Program-made: the position numbers and the translations under genes
Shown here: piece after piece, positions 18,416-27,524 of the stretch
How positions within the stretch are numbered: position 1 is the stretch's first letter
Layout: every line of letters begins with the position of its first letter
Assembly: GCA_902583645.1 (NCBI GenBank)
Contig: CACHWQ010000004.1
Span: 1-64,000, forward strand
Direction: 5' to 3'
Length of the DNA stretch: 64,000 nt
Source: an uncultured Pelagibacteraceae bacterium
Lineage (GTDB): Bacteria; Pseudomonadota; Alphaproteobacteria; Pelagibacterales; Pelagibacteraceae
The notes under the pieces: generated by a model
The model's database searches: none
Told to the model about the DNA's origin: nothing
The model's input: only the letters and a program-made list of their open reading frames with translations

Positions 18416-19841
18416 CAGTAGCAAAATTGATATATCTAAAGAAAATAAAACAGCCTCTTTAGCTAAAATTTTTTCAACCCTCTTAAATACAGGAGACATT
18501 ATTTTCCTTTATGGAGAAATTGGGGCTGGGAAAACCACATTTGTAAGATATCTTATAAATTATTTACAAAGAAGATCTAAAAAACCCTTGAGTGAAGTCA
18601 CCAGTCCAACCTTTAATATTATGAATGAGTATCAAATTAAAAATTTAATTATAAATCATTTTGACTTATTCAGAATAGAAAAGACAAAGGATCTCCAAAA
18701 TACTGGATTATTTAATGACTACAAAAGCAAACTTACTTTAGTTGAATGGCCTGAAAAAATTACGTCTAAACCTAAGGATAGATATGAACTTTTTTTTGAA
18801 TTTAATAGAAATACAAAAAAAAGATTTTTAAAAATCAAAAAAATAATATTTGACCTTGAAATTAAAGAAAATCTTGGAGAAAATAAATATGTTAGGATTA
18901 AAGGCGACGCATCATTTAGAACATTTTTGAGAAAATCCAAAGGTAAAAGAAGTTCTATTATTGTTCATTGTAAAAAAGAGAAGAAAAAAAACCTTTTGGA
19001 TTATGATGCTATTAATAAAATTTTTATAAAAAATAAAATTATTGCACCAAAACTCTATTATCAAAACTATAAAAGTAATTTTATTGAAATAAAGGACCTA
19101 GGGAATAAAACAGTTTTTGATATTTTTATAAAAAAAAATAAAAATAAAAATATTAAAACCTACAAAAATATTATTTTATTCTTACTCAAAATTCAGAAAA
19201 TTCAACCAAAAAAGATCAAAAATTTTATGGGCGATTATTATAAAATTCCTAAATATACAAATATGAAAATTTTTAATGAAGCAAAACTTTTTTGTGATTG
19301 GTATGTAGCTACTAATAAAAAGAAGAAAGACATTAAAAAAATAAATTCACGTTTGAAAATAATAATTAAATCCCTAATTAAAAATATAAGGTTAAGAAAT
19401 GATACATTTGTTCATAGAGATTTCCATATATCTAATATAATTCCGTGTAAAAACTCTTATGGTATTTTAGACTCGCAAGATGCAGCAATAGGTAATAAAG
19501 CTTATGATTTGGCCTCTTTAATAGATGATGTCAGATTTCAAACTAGTGAAAAACTTAAGGTAAAACTTCTAAATTACTATATTGAGATTAATAAAAACAA
19601 AATTAGTAAGATAGAATTTGAAAATGACTTTTATATTTTATCTGTGCTTAGAAATTTAAAAATTATTGGAATTTTTACGAGACTTTCTTTGAGAGACCAA
19701 AAAAACCAATATTTAAAATTAATCCCATACGCTTGGAAATTAATTGAAAATCGAATTAAAAATAAGTCAGTTTTTAAAGATCTTAAATTTTTTTTAAATA
19801 AAAACTTTTCAACTAAACTAAGAAAAAAATATGCAAATTGA
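18399..19841 (+). CDS. TsaE-AmgK fusion: t6A-synthesis ATPase plus cell-wall amino sugar kinase
   Basis: 480-residue two-domain protein. Residues about 1-150 are TsaE, with P-loop GEIGAGKTT at 39-47, [12 protein letters not shown] near 67-78, HFDLFRI near 87-93 and LVEWPEKI near 114-121. TsaE is the ATPase needed for t6A37 in ANN-decoding tRNAs. Residues about 160-480 are an aminoglycoside-phosphotransferase-like kinase: VHRDFHISN near 338-346 with the catalytic Asp341, and the metal ligand Asp358 in ILDSQD. The next gene is MurU-like, so this kinase is probably AmgK, which phosphorylates MurNAc/GlcNAc at C1. The fusion is recurrent in alphaproteobacteria. The kinase half is very lysine-rich. 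Confidence 0.9.
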   Translation: MRIATNSSKIDISKENKTASLAKIFSTLLNTGDIIFLYGEIGAGKTTFVRYLINYLQRRSKKPLSEVTSPTFNIMNEYQIKNLIINHFDLFRIEKTKDLQNTGLFNDYKSKLTLVEWPEKITSKPKDRYELFFEFNRNTKKRFLKIKKIIFDLEIKENLGENKYVRIKGDASFRTFLRKSKGKRSSIIVHCKKEKKKNLLDYDAINKIFIKNKIIAPKLYYQNYKSNFIEIKDLGNKTVFDIFIKKNKNKNIKTYKNIILFLLKIQKIQPKKIKNFMGDYYKIPKYTNMKIFNEAKLFCDWYVATNKKKKDIKKINSRLKIIIKSLIKNIRLRNDTFVHRDFHISNIIPCKNSYGILDSQDAAIGNKAYDLASLIDDVRFQTSEKLKVKLLNYYIEINKNKISKIEFENDFYILSVLRNLKIIGIFTRLSLRDQKNQYLKLIPYAWKLIENRIKNKSVFKDLKFFLNKNFSTKLRKKYAN

Positions 19842-20523
19842 TACAGCACTTATATTGTGTGCAGGTTTTGGAAAAAGACTACTTCCCTTAACCCGAAATA
19901 TGCCTAAACCTTTATTAAAAATAGGAGATCTGACATTATTAGAGAAAACAATTAAATTAATTGGAAAACTAAAAATAAAGAGAATTAAAATAAATATTTT
20001 TTATCTTTCAAATGAGATAAAAAAATTTGTAAATCAACTGAATACAAATATAGATATCGAGCTTATAGAAGATGGCAAAGAGATTCTTGATACAGGAGGT
20101 GGTATTTTTAATATGATAAAAGATTCTACTGATGAAAATTTTTTGGTTTTCAATCCAGATACCATATGGAATGATAGCTATAATAAATACATACTGGAAA
20201 TGACTGATTTATATTTTAAACAAGAAATTAATAATATTTTACTAGTTGTTCATAGAGATATGAGTTTTGATAAAAGATTAAAAGGTGATTTTAACTTAGT
20301 TAATGGGAAACTCACTAGAGATGATAATAAAAATTTTATATATACTGGATGTCAAATTTTTAATAAAAATATTTTTTCTAAAACTAGTAAAAAAAAATTT
20401 TCAATGAATGAGATATGGACTAAACAAATAAAAGAGTCACGACTTTTTGGATATAAAAGTAATATTGAATTTTTACACACAACTGACTTAGAGATTTACA
20501 ACAAAATTTTAAAAAACCAATAA
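19831..20523 (+). CDS. murU: MurU-like N-acetylmuramate 1-phosphate uridylyltransferase
   Basis: 230-residue sugar-1-phosphate nucleotidyltransferase. The N-terminal nucleotide-binding motif reads LILCAGFGKRLLPLTRNMPKPLL (residues 6-28), followed by EDGKEILDTGGGI near 80-92 and FLVFNPDTIW near 103-112, with the metal-binding Asp. MurU joins UTP to MurNAc-1-phosphate, giving UDP-MurNAc and bypassing de novo synthesis. Its start lies 11 bases inside the end of tsaE-amgK, so kinase and uridylyltransferase are made together. A generic hexose-1-phosphate nucleotidyltransferase cannot be excluded, but the pairing supports recycling. Confidence 0.85.
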   Translation: MQIDTALILCAGFGKRLLPLTRNMPKPLLKIGDLTLLEKTIKLIGKLKIKRIKINIFYLSNEIKKFVNQLNTNIDIELIEDGKEILDTGGGIFNMIKDSTDENFLVFNPDTIWNDSYNKYILEMTDLYFKQEINNILLVVHRDMSFDKRLKGDFNLVNGKLTRDDNKNFIYTGCQIFNKNIFSKTSKKKFSMNEIWTKQIKESRLFGYKSNIEFLHTTDLEIYNKILKNQ

Positions 20524-21225
20524 ATCTTGAGCTCTCTCTTTATCGAGGTATCTGCATTTACTAATCTTTAATTTTTTATCCAATTCAATATGAAGGGGAT
20601 TTCCAGTAGGTATTTCAAGCTTAGGAATCTGTTTTTCATCTAACTTAAATAAAAATTTACAAAGTGCTCTCACTGAATTTCCATGTGCTGATATAAGAAT
20701 ATTCTTTTCATTTTTTATTTCAGTATTAATTTTTTCTGTAAAATAGTTAACTACTCTATTATAAGTATCTTTAAGTGACTCTGTATCTGGAATATTTTCT
20801 TTTGGAATATTTTTATATATATCTATATTAATAGGATGATAGGGACTATTTTGATTTAAAGGATTAGGTCTTATGTCCCATGATCGTCTAAATTCATGTA
20901 TTTTTTCTTCTCCAAGCTTATTTTTCATTTCCTCTTTATTTAGTCCTGTCAGCGAGCCATAATGTCTTTCATTGAGCTCCCATGCTTTTGTGAATTCTGA
21001 ATTATCTCTTAACGTATTTTTTATTAACTTTAATGTATTTATTGCTCTTAATTGGTAGGAGCTGTAAAATAAGTCAATTTTAACATTTGTTGATTTTATC
21101 GCCTCTCCTGCCTTACAAGCCTCTAATTTTCCATGTGGTGTTAAATCAACATCTACCCATCCAGTGAACTTTTTTTGTAAATTCCATTGACTTTGCCCGT
21201 GTCTAACTAAAAATAAATGACTCAT
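20509..21225 (-). CDS. gpmA: 2,3-bisphosphoglycerate-dependent phosphoglycerate mutase
   Basis: Interconverts 3- and 2-phosphoglycerate in glycolysis and gluconeogenesis. 238 residues, near the 228-250 norm. The phosphohistidine motif LVRHGQSQWN puts the nucleophile at His9; FTGWVDVDLTPHG follows, then LNERHYGSLTGLNKEE with the proton-donor Glu, and a second active-site His in ISAHGNSVRAL. A cofactor-dependent mutase in an AT-rich marine alphaproteobacterium indicates an intact lower glycolytic/gluconeogenic segment, with pgi found near 51 kb. Its 3' end overlaps the convergent murU by 15 bases. Confidence 0.96.
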   Translation of the reverse strand: MSHLFLVRHGQSQWNLQKKFTGWVDVDLTPHGKLEACKAGEAIKSTNVKIDLFYSSYQLRAINTLKLIKNTLRDNSEFTKAWELNERHYGSLTGLNKEEMKNKLGEEKIHEFRRSWDIRPNPLNQNSPYHPINIDIYKNIPKENIPDTESLKDTYNRVVNYFTEKINTEIKNEKNILISAHGNSVRALCKFLFKLDEKQIPKLEIPTGNPLHIELDKKLKISKCRYLDKERAQDLLVF

Positions 21226-21256
21226 ATAAAAAATTTAAATATAAGAAAACTATATC

Positions 21257-21643
21257 ATGTTTAAATTATTATTTTATTTAATAAATACAATATTTGCAAT
21301 TTTCTATTTATATCCGGGAAGTTTATTAGGATTTATTTTATATAAAAACTTAAATAAACAGCCTCAACTAACAGATGATTTTAATTTCTTATTATTTAAT
21401 TTTTCGTCTAATCATGTTTATGCTTTTTTAATTCTTTCATTTTTTAGTTTTTTTCTTTTTTTTTAAAAAAAAAAAAAAATTATCCTTACATATTTTTTTT
21501 TAATATCCTTTTTATATGAATTACTCCATCTATTTATACCAAATAGAAGTTTTCAGATTTCTGATTTATATGGAAATATACTAGGTGTATTAATATCATT
21601 AATATTATTTCTATGTTTTTCTTATGTTAAAAAAAAAAATTAA
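21257..21643 (+). pseudogene. VanZ-like membrane protein interrupted by an in-frame TAA
   Basis: The reading frame from the ATG at 21257 encodes 69 hydrophobic residues and stops at TAA 21464-21466, on the junction of a nine-T and a fifteen-A run. The same frame then continues without further stops to 21643. It encodes a helix and ELLHLFIPNRSFQISDLYGN, which fits the VanZ-family pattern E-x-x-Q/H-x-F-IP-x-R-x-F-x-x-x-D. The whole would be about 128 residues with four membrane segments, the VanZ-like size. VanZ-like proteins are small membrane proteins of poorly known role, one of which gives low-level teicoplanin resistance. Either a real nonsense allele or a homopolymer assembly error. The end overlaps the nuclease gene. 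Confidence 0.7.
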
Positions 21644-22133
21644 AGTTTTTTTTCTTATATTTTTTTTGATCCCAAGTAATGTTTACCCTGAAATAATTGA
21701 AGGGAAAGCTTTAGTAATTGATGGTGATACAATTAAAATTAAAAACAACAAAATTAGGTTATCTGGTGTTGATGCACCAGAAGCAAAACAATCATGTAAA
21801 AAAATTTTTCTGAGTATCCAATTTTTCTCTTTTAATAAAAAATATCCCTGCGGAAAAATTTCTACAAATAAATTAAAAAAATTATTAAAAAATAAAATAA
21901 TATTATGTAAGGTTGAAAATATAGATAGATATAAAAGGAAACTCGCAACTTGTTATAAAAATAAATTGAATATTAACTCTTGGCTTGTAAGAAATGGATA
22001 TGCCATAGCTTATGTTAAGTACTCAAAAAAATATATTTTACAAGAAAAAGAGGCAGAAAGAGATAAACTAGGTTTGTGGCAGGGTACATTCGAAAAGCCA
22101 TGGGAATGGAGAAAAAATGAAAAAAAAAAATAA
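21624..22133 (+). CDS. Secreted thermonuclease-like (SNase) protein
   Basis: 169 residues with an N-terminal signal peptide (KKK then a hydrophobic stretch to about residue 22). The staphylococcal-nuclease OB-fold follows: VIDGDTIKI near 32-40 with the calcium-binding Asp, IRLSGVDAPE near 44-53 with the catalytic Arg and Asp, NIDRYKRKLATC near 99-110 with the second catalytic Arg, and LVRNGYAIAY near 121-130. It probably degrades nucleic acid outside the cytoplasmic membrane, useful for phosphorus or nucleotide scavenging, though DNA versus RNA preference is unknown. The start lies inside the end of the VanZ-like frame, and its end overlaps the next lipoprotein by 17 bases. Confidence 0.85.
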   Translation: MLKKKIKVFFLIFFLIPSNVYPEIIEGKALVIDGDTIKIKNNKIRLSGVDAPEAKQSCKKIFLSIQFFSFNKKYPCGKISTNKLKKLLKNKIILCKVENIDRYKRKLATCYKNKLNINSWLVRNGYAIAYVKYSKKYILQEKEAERDKLGLWQGTFEKPWEWRKNEKKK

Positions 22134-22716
22134 TATTTTATTTTTATTAGTTTGTTTATTACTTTTTTCTTGTTCTTCTATTCCTAAAAATACTGCAGAT
22201 GGTTGTTCAATATTTTCTGAAAGATATCTTTGGTATAAACATGCAAAAAATACTGAAAAAAAATGGGGTACCCCAATATATTTGCAGCTTGCTATAATTA
22301 AAATGGAGTCAGATTTTGATTGGCTTGCAAAACCAAAAAGAAATAAAATTTTTAAAGTTATTCCGTATAAAAGACCATCTTCTTCGTTTGGATATTCCCA
22401 AGCAGTTAAAGGAACATGGAAACAATATAAGCAAGAAACTAATAATCCACTAGCGACAAGAACTCGTTTTAAGGACAGTGTAGATTTTATAGGATGGTAC
22501 ACTAATAAAACTGAGAAAATTTTAAAAATTTCAAAAAAAGATGTATTTAGGCAATATATTGCTTATCATGAGGGATGGGGAAACTACAAAAACTATAAAC
22601 AAAATTCTAAAGTTATATCTCTAGCTAAGAAGGTTCAAACACAATCTAAAAAGTATAAGTCGCAATTATCAAAATGCAAAAGTTCTCTCAAAACAAGAAA
22701 ATATATTATTTTTTAA
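22117..22716 (+). CDS. Lysozyme-fold (SLT-like) lipoprotein
   Basis: 199 residues. A lipoprotein signal peptide ends in the lipobox LFSC with Cys19. The mature part resembles a transglycosylase domain: LQLAIIKMESDFDW (57-70), where Glu64 is in the position of the catalytic acid, SSSFGYSQAVKGTW like the GLMQ region, and RQYIAYHEGWGNY near the end, matching the AYNGG/YHEG element of the family. It would cleave or remodel peptidoglycan at the outer membrane. Overlaps the nuclease gene upstream and, by four bases, the convergent RND pump gene. Enzyme activity is inferred from the fold pattern. Confidence 0.78.
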   Translation: MKKKNNILFLLVCLLLFSCSSIPKNTADGCSIFSERYLWYKHAKNTEKKWGTPIYLQLAIIKMESDFDWLAKPKRNKIFKVIPYKRPSSSFGYSQAVKGTWKQYKQETNNPLATRTRFKDSVDFIGWYTNKTEKILKISKKDVFRQYIAYHEGWGNYKNYKQNSKVISLAKKVQTQSKKYKSQLSKCKSSLKTRKYIIF

Positions 22717-25700
22717 TTAAGTTGTTTTTTTAATTCAATATCAACAGCATCAATTCTTTTAGTGTTTTTTGCTAACATCAAATACATAGTTGGGGTCACA
22801 TAAAGAGTAAAAAATGTTGATATAATCATGCCACCTAAAATAGTAGATCCAACTGCAAGTCTAGAACCTTCTCCAGCTCCAGGTCCAATATTTCCAATTA
22901 CCAATGGAACCATTGCTATCATTGTGCTTAGAGATGTCATTATTATAGGTCTAAATCTCATATCACATGCTTCCTTAATTGCATTTTCAATACTTTTACC
23001 GGATGCTCTAAGTTGATTTGCAAAATCCACTATTAAAATACTATTTTTTGTAGATATACCAATCAGAATAACAAGTGCAATTTGTGAAAAAATATTGATT
23101 GAACTATTTAAAAAAAGAATGAAAACCAACCCACCAAATACTGCTAATGGTACTGTCATTATAATTATAAATGGATGAATAAATGAATTAAAAGTAGCAG
23201 CCATAACTAGATATGCGGTTACTAATGCCAACCCAAATATAATAAATAATTCATTAGAAGTTTCTTTTAATTCCTCAGATTTTCCTTTCCAAGAAATCTG
23301 ATTCTGAGGTGATATATTTTCTATAGTTTTTTCTAAATATTTAATTGCTTCACTTAATGAATACCCCTCATTAATATTAGCAGATATAGTTACTGCTCTT
23401 TGTCTATTATATCTTGAAAGTGTTTTAGCTGACCCTTCTTCCTTAAAATCAACTAAGTTTGCCAATGAAATAAGTTTTGAATTATTTTCAGATCTTACAA
23501 AAATTTTTGCCAGACTTTCTTTACTTCTTCTATCTGATAAATATTTTTGTAGAATAATTGGATATTCCTTTCCAAGCTTATTAAATGTTGTCACAGTTTT
23601 TCCACCGTAGAGAGTCTCCAAAGTCTTACCTATCTGATCTGTTGATACCCCTAAATCTTTTAATTTATTTTTGTTTATAATTAACTTTACTTCTGGTTTG
23701 TTTTTAGAATAATCTGACTCAATTCTTGATAAATTTTTATTCTTTCTTAATTCTGATATAAAATTATTCTGTATTTCCTCAAGCTCTTCGTAAGATGATC
23801 CTAAAATTACCATTTGGACTGGTTTGTTATAATTTGAGACTCTTATTGATTGCGGTGAAATAGGAAAAGCAATTGCCTGTGGATTAGTTACTATTTTTCC
23901 AATGGCTTCTCTCATTACTGATTGAGTATTTTTACTCCTTTCATCCCAATGATTTAATAAAGCTATTATTATAAATGTATTAAACGAATTACTTGATCTG
24001 CCGAAACCAGGAACTCGCATTATAAATCTTCTATATGGGCTATTTTTTTCTTGTAGCAAAGGAATTAATTTAGACTCTATTTCCTGGGCTCTTTCTTGTG
24101 TATACTCAAATGAGCTTCCTTCATCAGTCATCCCAATTATTAAATATGCCCCTCTGTCTTCAAGAGGAAGCAGTTCTTTTTTTGATAAGCTAAACAATAA
24201 TACTGATGAAACAATTACTATAATCATAAAGGAAATTACTAACTTCTGTTTGTCTAGAAAATAAGTGAGGCTTTCTTTATAAAATTTTAAAAATGATTTA
24301 AAAAAATTATTAAATTTAGTTATAATTTTATTTTGTTTTGGTTTCAAAGTTAAAAATCTACTTCCAAGCATTGGTGATAAAGTTAGTGCAACAAAAGATG
24401 AGACCACTACAGAAAAAGATAATGCTATTGCAGTTTCTCTAAATAAAGTTCCTGAAATTCCTTTTATGAAAATTAGAGGTAAAAATACTGCAACTAATAT
24501 TAAAGTAGTAGCAATTATTGCGAATGTAATCTGCTTTGATCCTTTATAAGCAGCCATAAGTGGTTTTTCCCCTTTTTCAATTCTTCTATAAATTGCGTCT
24601 GTCATAATCACCGAGTCATCTGTAATTATTCCAATTGCTAAAATAAAAGATAATAAAACAAAAATATTTATGGACAGATCGAAAATATAAATTCCCAAAA
24701 AAGATGCAATTAGACTAACTGGAAGCGCAACTGCCGGAACAATGACCGCTTTTAAGTTTCCAAGAAATAAATAAATAATGATTACAACTAAAATAAAAGC
24801 TATGAAAAGAGTTTTGTATACTTCATTGATAGCGGCCCCTACATAGTTTGCTCTATTAAATGCAACTTCAATATTTAATCCATCTGGTAATGATTTTCTA
24901 ACTTCTTTTATTTTTTTTTTGATATCTTTTGATAGTTCGACGGTTGATGCTCCACTTCTGGCATAGATACCTATACCAACCGTTTTTAAGTTAAGATTGC
25001 CTTTTCTTTGTGCTTTGAATAATGTTTTTTCAGAAACAGGTCCAAACTCAACTTGAGCAACATCAGATAATTTTACTATATTGTCTTTGTTCTTTTTTAA
25101 AGGTAAACTTTTTAATTGATCAATAGTTGTATAAGATTTATCTAGATTAAGTGTAAGATCAACATTAGTTGCTTCTAAAGTTCCAGCTGGAAGACTTACA
25201 TTTTCGCTTCTGAGTGCATTTTCTAATTCTTGTATGGTTAAATCATTAGCAGCTAATTTTATTGGGTCTATCCAAATCCTAACACTTAACTCTCTAAGAC
25301 CACCTACTAAAATTCTACCAACATTTTTAATACTTGAGAACCTATCAACCAAATATCTCTCTGCATAATCTCCCAATTCTAAATCACTCCATGTAGGAGA
25401 AGAAAGTGCAATCCACATAGTTGTTGTAAAACCTGCTGCCTGTTTTAATATTTGAGGAGGCTCAGCCTCAGTAGGCAAGTTATCTGCAACCCTAGCTACT
25501 CTTTCTCTTATATCGTTTGCAGCATTATCTAAGTCCATTTCTGTATCAAACTCTATGCTAATTGTGCTTCGCCCATTTTCAGAAACAGAATCAATATTTT
25601 TAATACCTTCTGCTCCACCAATCACATCCTCTAATACCTGAGTAACCTCTTGATCAATTATTGGTGCTGACGCAGACTTGTAATCCACCTTCACTTGAAC

Positions 25701-25835
25701 AACAGGTGGCTGGAGACCTGACGGCAGTTCTCTTACAGGTAACTTCCAAAATACAAATAAACCAAATAAAACTAATATAAGAGACATTACCCAAGAGACT
25801 ACAGGTCTTCGTATACTTAAATCAGTTATAAACAT
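22713..25835 (-). CDS. RND (HAE1-type) efflux pump, inner-membrane transporter
   Basis: 1040-residue proton-driven exporter, the AcrB/MexF length. It opens with the family pattern FITDLSIRRPVVSWVMSL. The proton-relay Asp pair in helix 4 is intact (GIITDDSVIM), as is the helix 10 lysine (IGISTKNSILIVDFA). Two large periplasmic loops follow helices 1 and 7. It clusters with the hydrophobic/amphiphile-efflux family rather than metal pumps. Coupled to the adaptor gene immediately upstream (zero-base gap). No TolC-like outer-membrane gene is nearby. Substrates are unknown. Confidence 0.93.
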   Translation of the reverse strand: MFITDLSIRRPVVSWVMSLILVLFGLFVFWKLPVRELPSGLQPPVVQVKVDYKSASAPIIDQEVTQVLEDVIGGAEGIKNIDSVSENGRSTISIEFDTEMDLDNAANDIRERVARVADNLPTEAEPPQILKQAAGFTTTMWIALSSPTWSDLELGDYAERYLVDRFSSIKNVGRILVGGLRELSVRIWIDPIKLAANDLTIQELENALRSENVSLPAGTLEATNVDLTLNLDKSYTTIDQLKSLPLKKNKDNIVKLSDVAQVEFGPVSEKTLFKAQRKGNLNLKTVGIGIYARSGASTVELSKDIKKKIKEVRKSLPDGLNIEVAFNRANYVGAAINEVYKTLFIAFILVVIIIYLFLGNLKAVIVPAVALPVSLIASFLGIYIFDLSINIFVLLSFILAIGIITDDSVIMTDAIYRRIEKGEKPLMAAYKGSKQITFAIIATTLILVAVFLPLIFIKGISGTLFRETAIALSFSVVVSSFVALTLSPMLGSRFLTLKPKQNKIITKFNNFFKSFLKFYKESLTYFLDKQKLVISFMIIVIVSSVLLFSLSKKELLPLEDRGAYLIIGMTDEGSSFEYTQERAQEIESKLIPLLQEKNSPYRRFIMRVPGFGRSSNSFNTFIIIALLNHWDERSKNTQSVMREAIGKIVTNPQAIAFPISPQSIRVSNYNKPVQMVILGSSYEELEEIQNNFISELRKNKNLSRIESDYSKNKPEVKLIINKNKLKDLGVSTDQIGKTLETLYGGKTVTTFNKLGKEYPIILQKYLSDRRSKESLAKIFVRSENNSKLISLANLVDFKEEGSAKTLSRYNRQRAVTISANINEGYSLSEAIKYLEKTIENISPQNQISWKGKSEELKETSNELFIIFGLALVTAYLVMAATFNSFIHPFIIIMTVPLAVFGGLVFILFLNSSINIFSQIALVILIGISTKNSILIVDFANQLRASGKSIENAIKEACDMRFRPIIMTSLSTMIAMVPLVIGNIGPGAGEGSRLAVGSTILGGMIISTFFTLYVTPTMYLMLAKNTKRIDAVDIELKKQLN

Positions 25836-26705
25836 TTATTTTTTTATTGGTTTAATTTTACCTTTTGGATTTACTTTTTTAAGACCCTCAGCAACTATTA
25901 GATCTCCTTCATTTAGTCCTGAAATTACCTCTATAAGTCCTTCATCTCTATTTCCTATTTGGATTTGAATTTTGTTTAAACTATTATCTTCAAGCACTCT
26001 ATAAACAAAAGCATTCTCCCCTTCTAACATCACACTTGTATCAGGAACTGATATAGAGCTTCTTTCATTGAATTTTACACTTACTTCAAGTAGCGACCCT
26101 GGTATCAGCTCGTAATCCTTATTATTTATTTTTATTCTTGTTAGTAAACTTCTAGTATCTGCACTAATTCTACTCGAATAACCTTCTACTTTTCCTGAAA
26201 AAATTTTATTTTTTAACCCTGAAAACTTTACATCTACAGGTAAATTTTTTTTAATAACTGGAGCGAAAGACTCTGGTATTTTTAAGTCAGCGTATATTAC
26301 TGAACTATCATCCAAAGTTATTATTAATGAATTGTCAGATCCAAGAACATCTTCAGTTATACCTCGATAACCTAGTACACCACTAAATGGTGCAATAATA
26401 TCCCTATCTTTCAATTTTACTATTAGGGATCCTTTTTCTACATAATTGTCTAATTTTAGTTCTGAAATTAAGTCACTTTTTTGAATTCGATATGACTTTG
26501 TTTTTTTAGAAATTGCTGTACCAAAACTCTCAATTTTCTCCGAGAAAACTTTTTCAGAGACTAATTTGACAATTATTCCGGGAGGTGGTCTTTTACTAAA
26601 TTTTTTTTTAAAATGATTTCCTACCATTGTTCTTCCAATTACAACAATAGCAATTACTATAAAAAAAATTACAACACCGATTAAAACTTTTTTTGAGGTT
26701 TTCAT
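25836..26705 (-). CDS. RND periplasmic adaptor (MFP) lacking the alpha-hairpin
   Basis: 289 residues, short for this family (about 350-400). An N-terminal membrane anchor (about 8-27) is followed by the lipoyl/barrel-sandwich domain, beta-barrel and membrane-proximal domain. In ordinary adaptors the two lipoyl halves are split by a coiled-coil hairpin of roughly 60 or more residues that docks on TolC. Here the first half (VEKGSLIVKLKD, about 89-100) runs straight into the second (IIAPFSGVLGYRG, about 103-115), so the hairpin is gone. A hairpin-less adaptor is known from Borrelia (BesA). The first gene of the pump operon, just downstream of the sulfurtransferase gene. Confidence 0.88.
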   Translation of the reverse strand: MKTSKKVLIGVVIFFIVIAIVVIGRTMVGNHFKKKFSKRPPPGIIVKLVSEKVFSEKIESFGTAISKKTKSYRIQKSDLISELKLDNYVEKGSLIVKLKDRDIIAPFSGVLGYRGITEDVLGSDNSLIITLDDSSVIYADLKIPESFAPVIKKNLPVDVKFSGLKNKIFSGKVEGYSSRISADTRSLLTRIKINNKDYELIPGSLLEVSVKFNERSSISVPDTSVMLEGENAFVYRVLEDNSLNKIQIQIGNRDEGLIEVISGLNEGDLIVAEGLKKVNPKGKIKPIKK

Positions 26706-26708
26706 AAA

Positions 26709-27524
26709 TTATATTCTGCCATACTCTGACCATGAGCCATCATAAATGACAGGGTTATATTTATTATCAATTAAGGAATATGCAAGTGCTAAAACTGAGG
26801 CTGTAACTCCAGAGCCACAAGAAAATACAACTTTTGATGAAAAATCATGTTTTAAAACTGATTTAAAAATTTTTGACAATTCATCTTTAGATTTGAATGT
26901 TTTATTCTTTTCCAAAAGTTGTTTGAATGGCAAGCATAAAGAATTTGGTATAGATCCACTTCTTAAGCCTTTTCTCGGCTCTGTTTCTTTCCCCTCAAAT
27001 CTTTCTTTACTTCTCGCATCAAGAATTTTAAATTCCTGTTTTAAGATATTTTCATCTATTTGAATTTTTGATTTTACTAAATCTTTTTTTTCTTTTGAAA
27101 TATATTTAGATTGGGAAAAATTATTTAGTTCTTTAGTAACCAGTCTTTTTTCTGATTGCCATTTTTCAAGGCCGCCATTAAGAACACTTATAAGCCTGGG
27201 GTCATGTCCGAAATAAATAAAACTATACCACAACCTACAAGAACTTATTAAATCTGAATTATCGTAAACGATAATTCTGTCTTCATTTTTTATACCTAAA
27301 CCTGAAATAATTTCATCCCATCTTTTACTAGATGGCAACATATGTGGTAATTCCGATTTTTCATCAGAATTTTTATCTAAATCAAAAAATAATGCATTTG
27401 GTAAATGCTGATTTAAATATTCTTCATATGGATTTCTGGCGGCGCTAGGTAGATGCCAGGAGCAATCAATTAATTTGATTTTACTTAAATTATTTTCGAC
27501 CCAATTTGTTTCTACTAAAGACAT
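26709..27524 (-). CDS. sseA: Thiosulfate/3-mercaptopyruvate sulfurtransferase
   Basis: 271-residue tandem rhodanese protein. The inactive N-terminal domain has VETNWVENNL and IKLIDCSWHLPSAARNPYEEY. The C-terminal domain has ILDARSKERFEGKETEPRKGLRSGSIP and the catalytic loop CGSGVTA with Cys236. CGSGVTA is the mercaptopyruvate-type loop, as opposed to the CRKGVTA of thiosulfate rhodaneses. It would transfer sulfur from mercaptopyruvate to an acceptor such as thioredoxin or cyanide. One base separates it from msrA upstream, and three bases from the RND adaptor, so they probably share a transcript. Confidence 0.92.
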   Translation of the reverse strand: MSLVETNWVENNLSKIKLIDCSWHLPSAARNPYEEYLNQHLPNALFFDLDKNSDEKSELPHMLPSSKRWDEIISGLGIKNEDRIIVYDNSDLISSCRLWYSFIYFGHDPRLISVLNGGLEKWQSEKRLVTKELNNFSQSKYISKEKKDLVKSKIQIDENILKQEFKILDARSKERFEGKETEPRKGLRSGSIPNSLCLPFKQLLEKNKTFKSKDELSKIFKSVLKHDFSSKVVFSCGSGVTASVLALAYSLIDNKYNPVIYDGSWSEYGRI

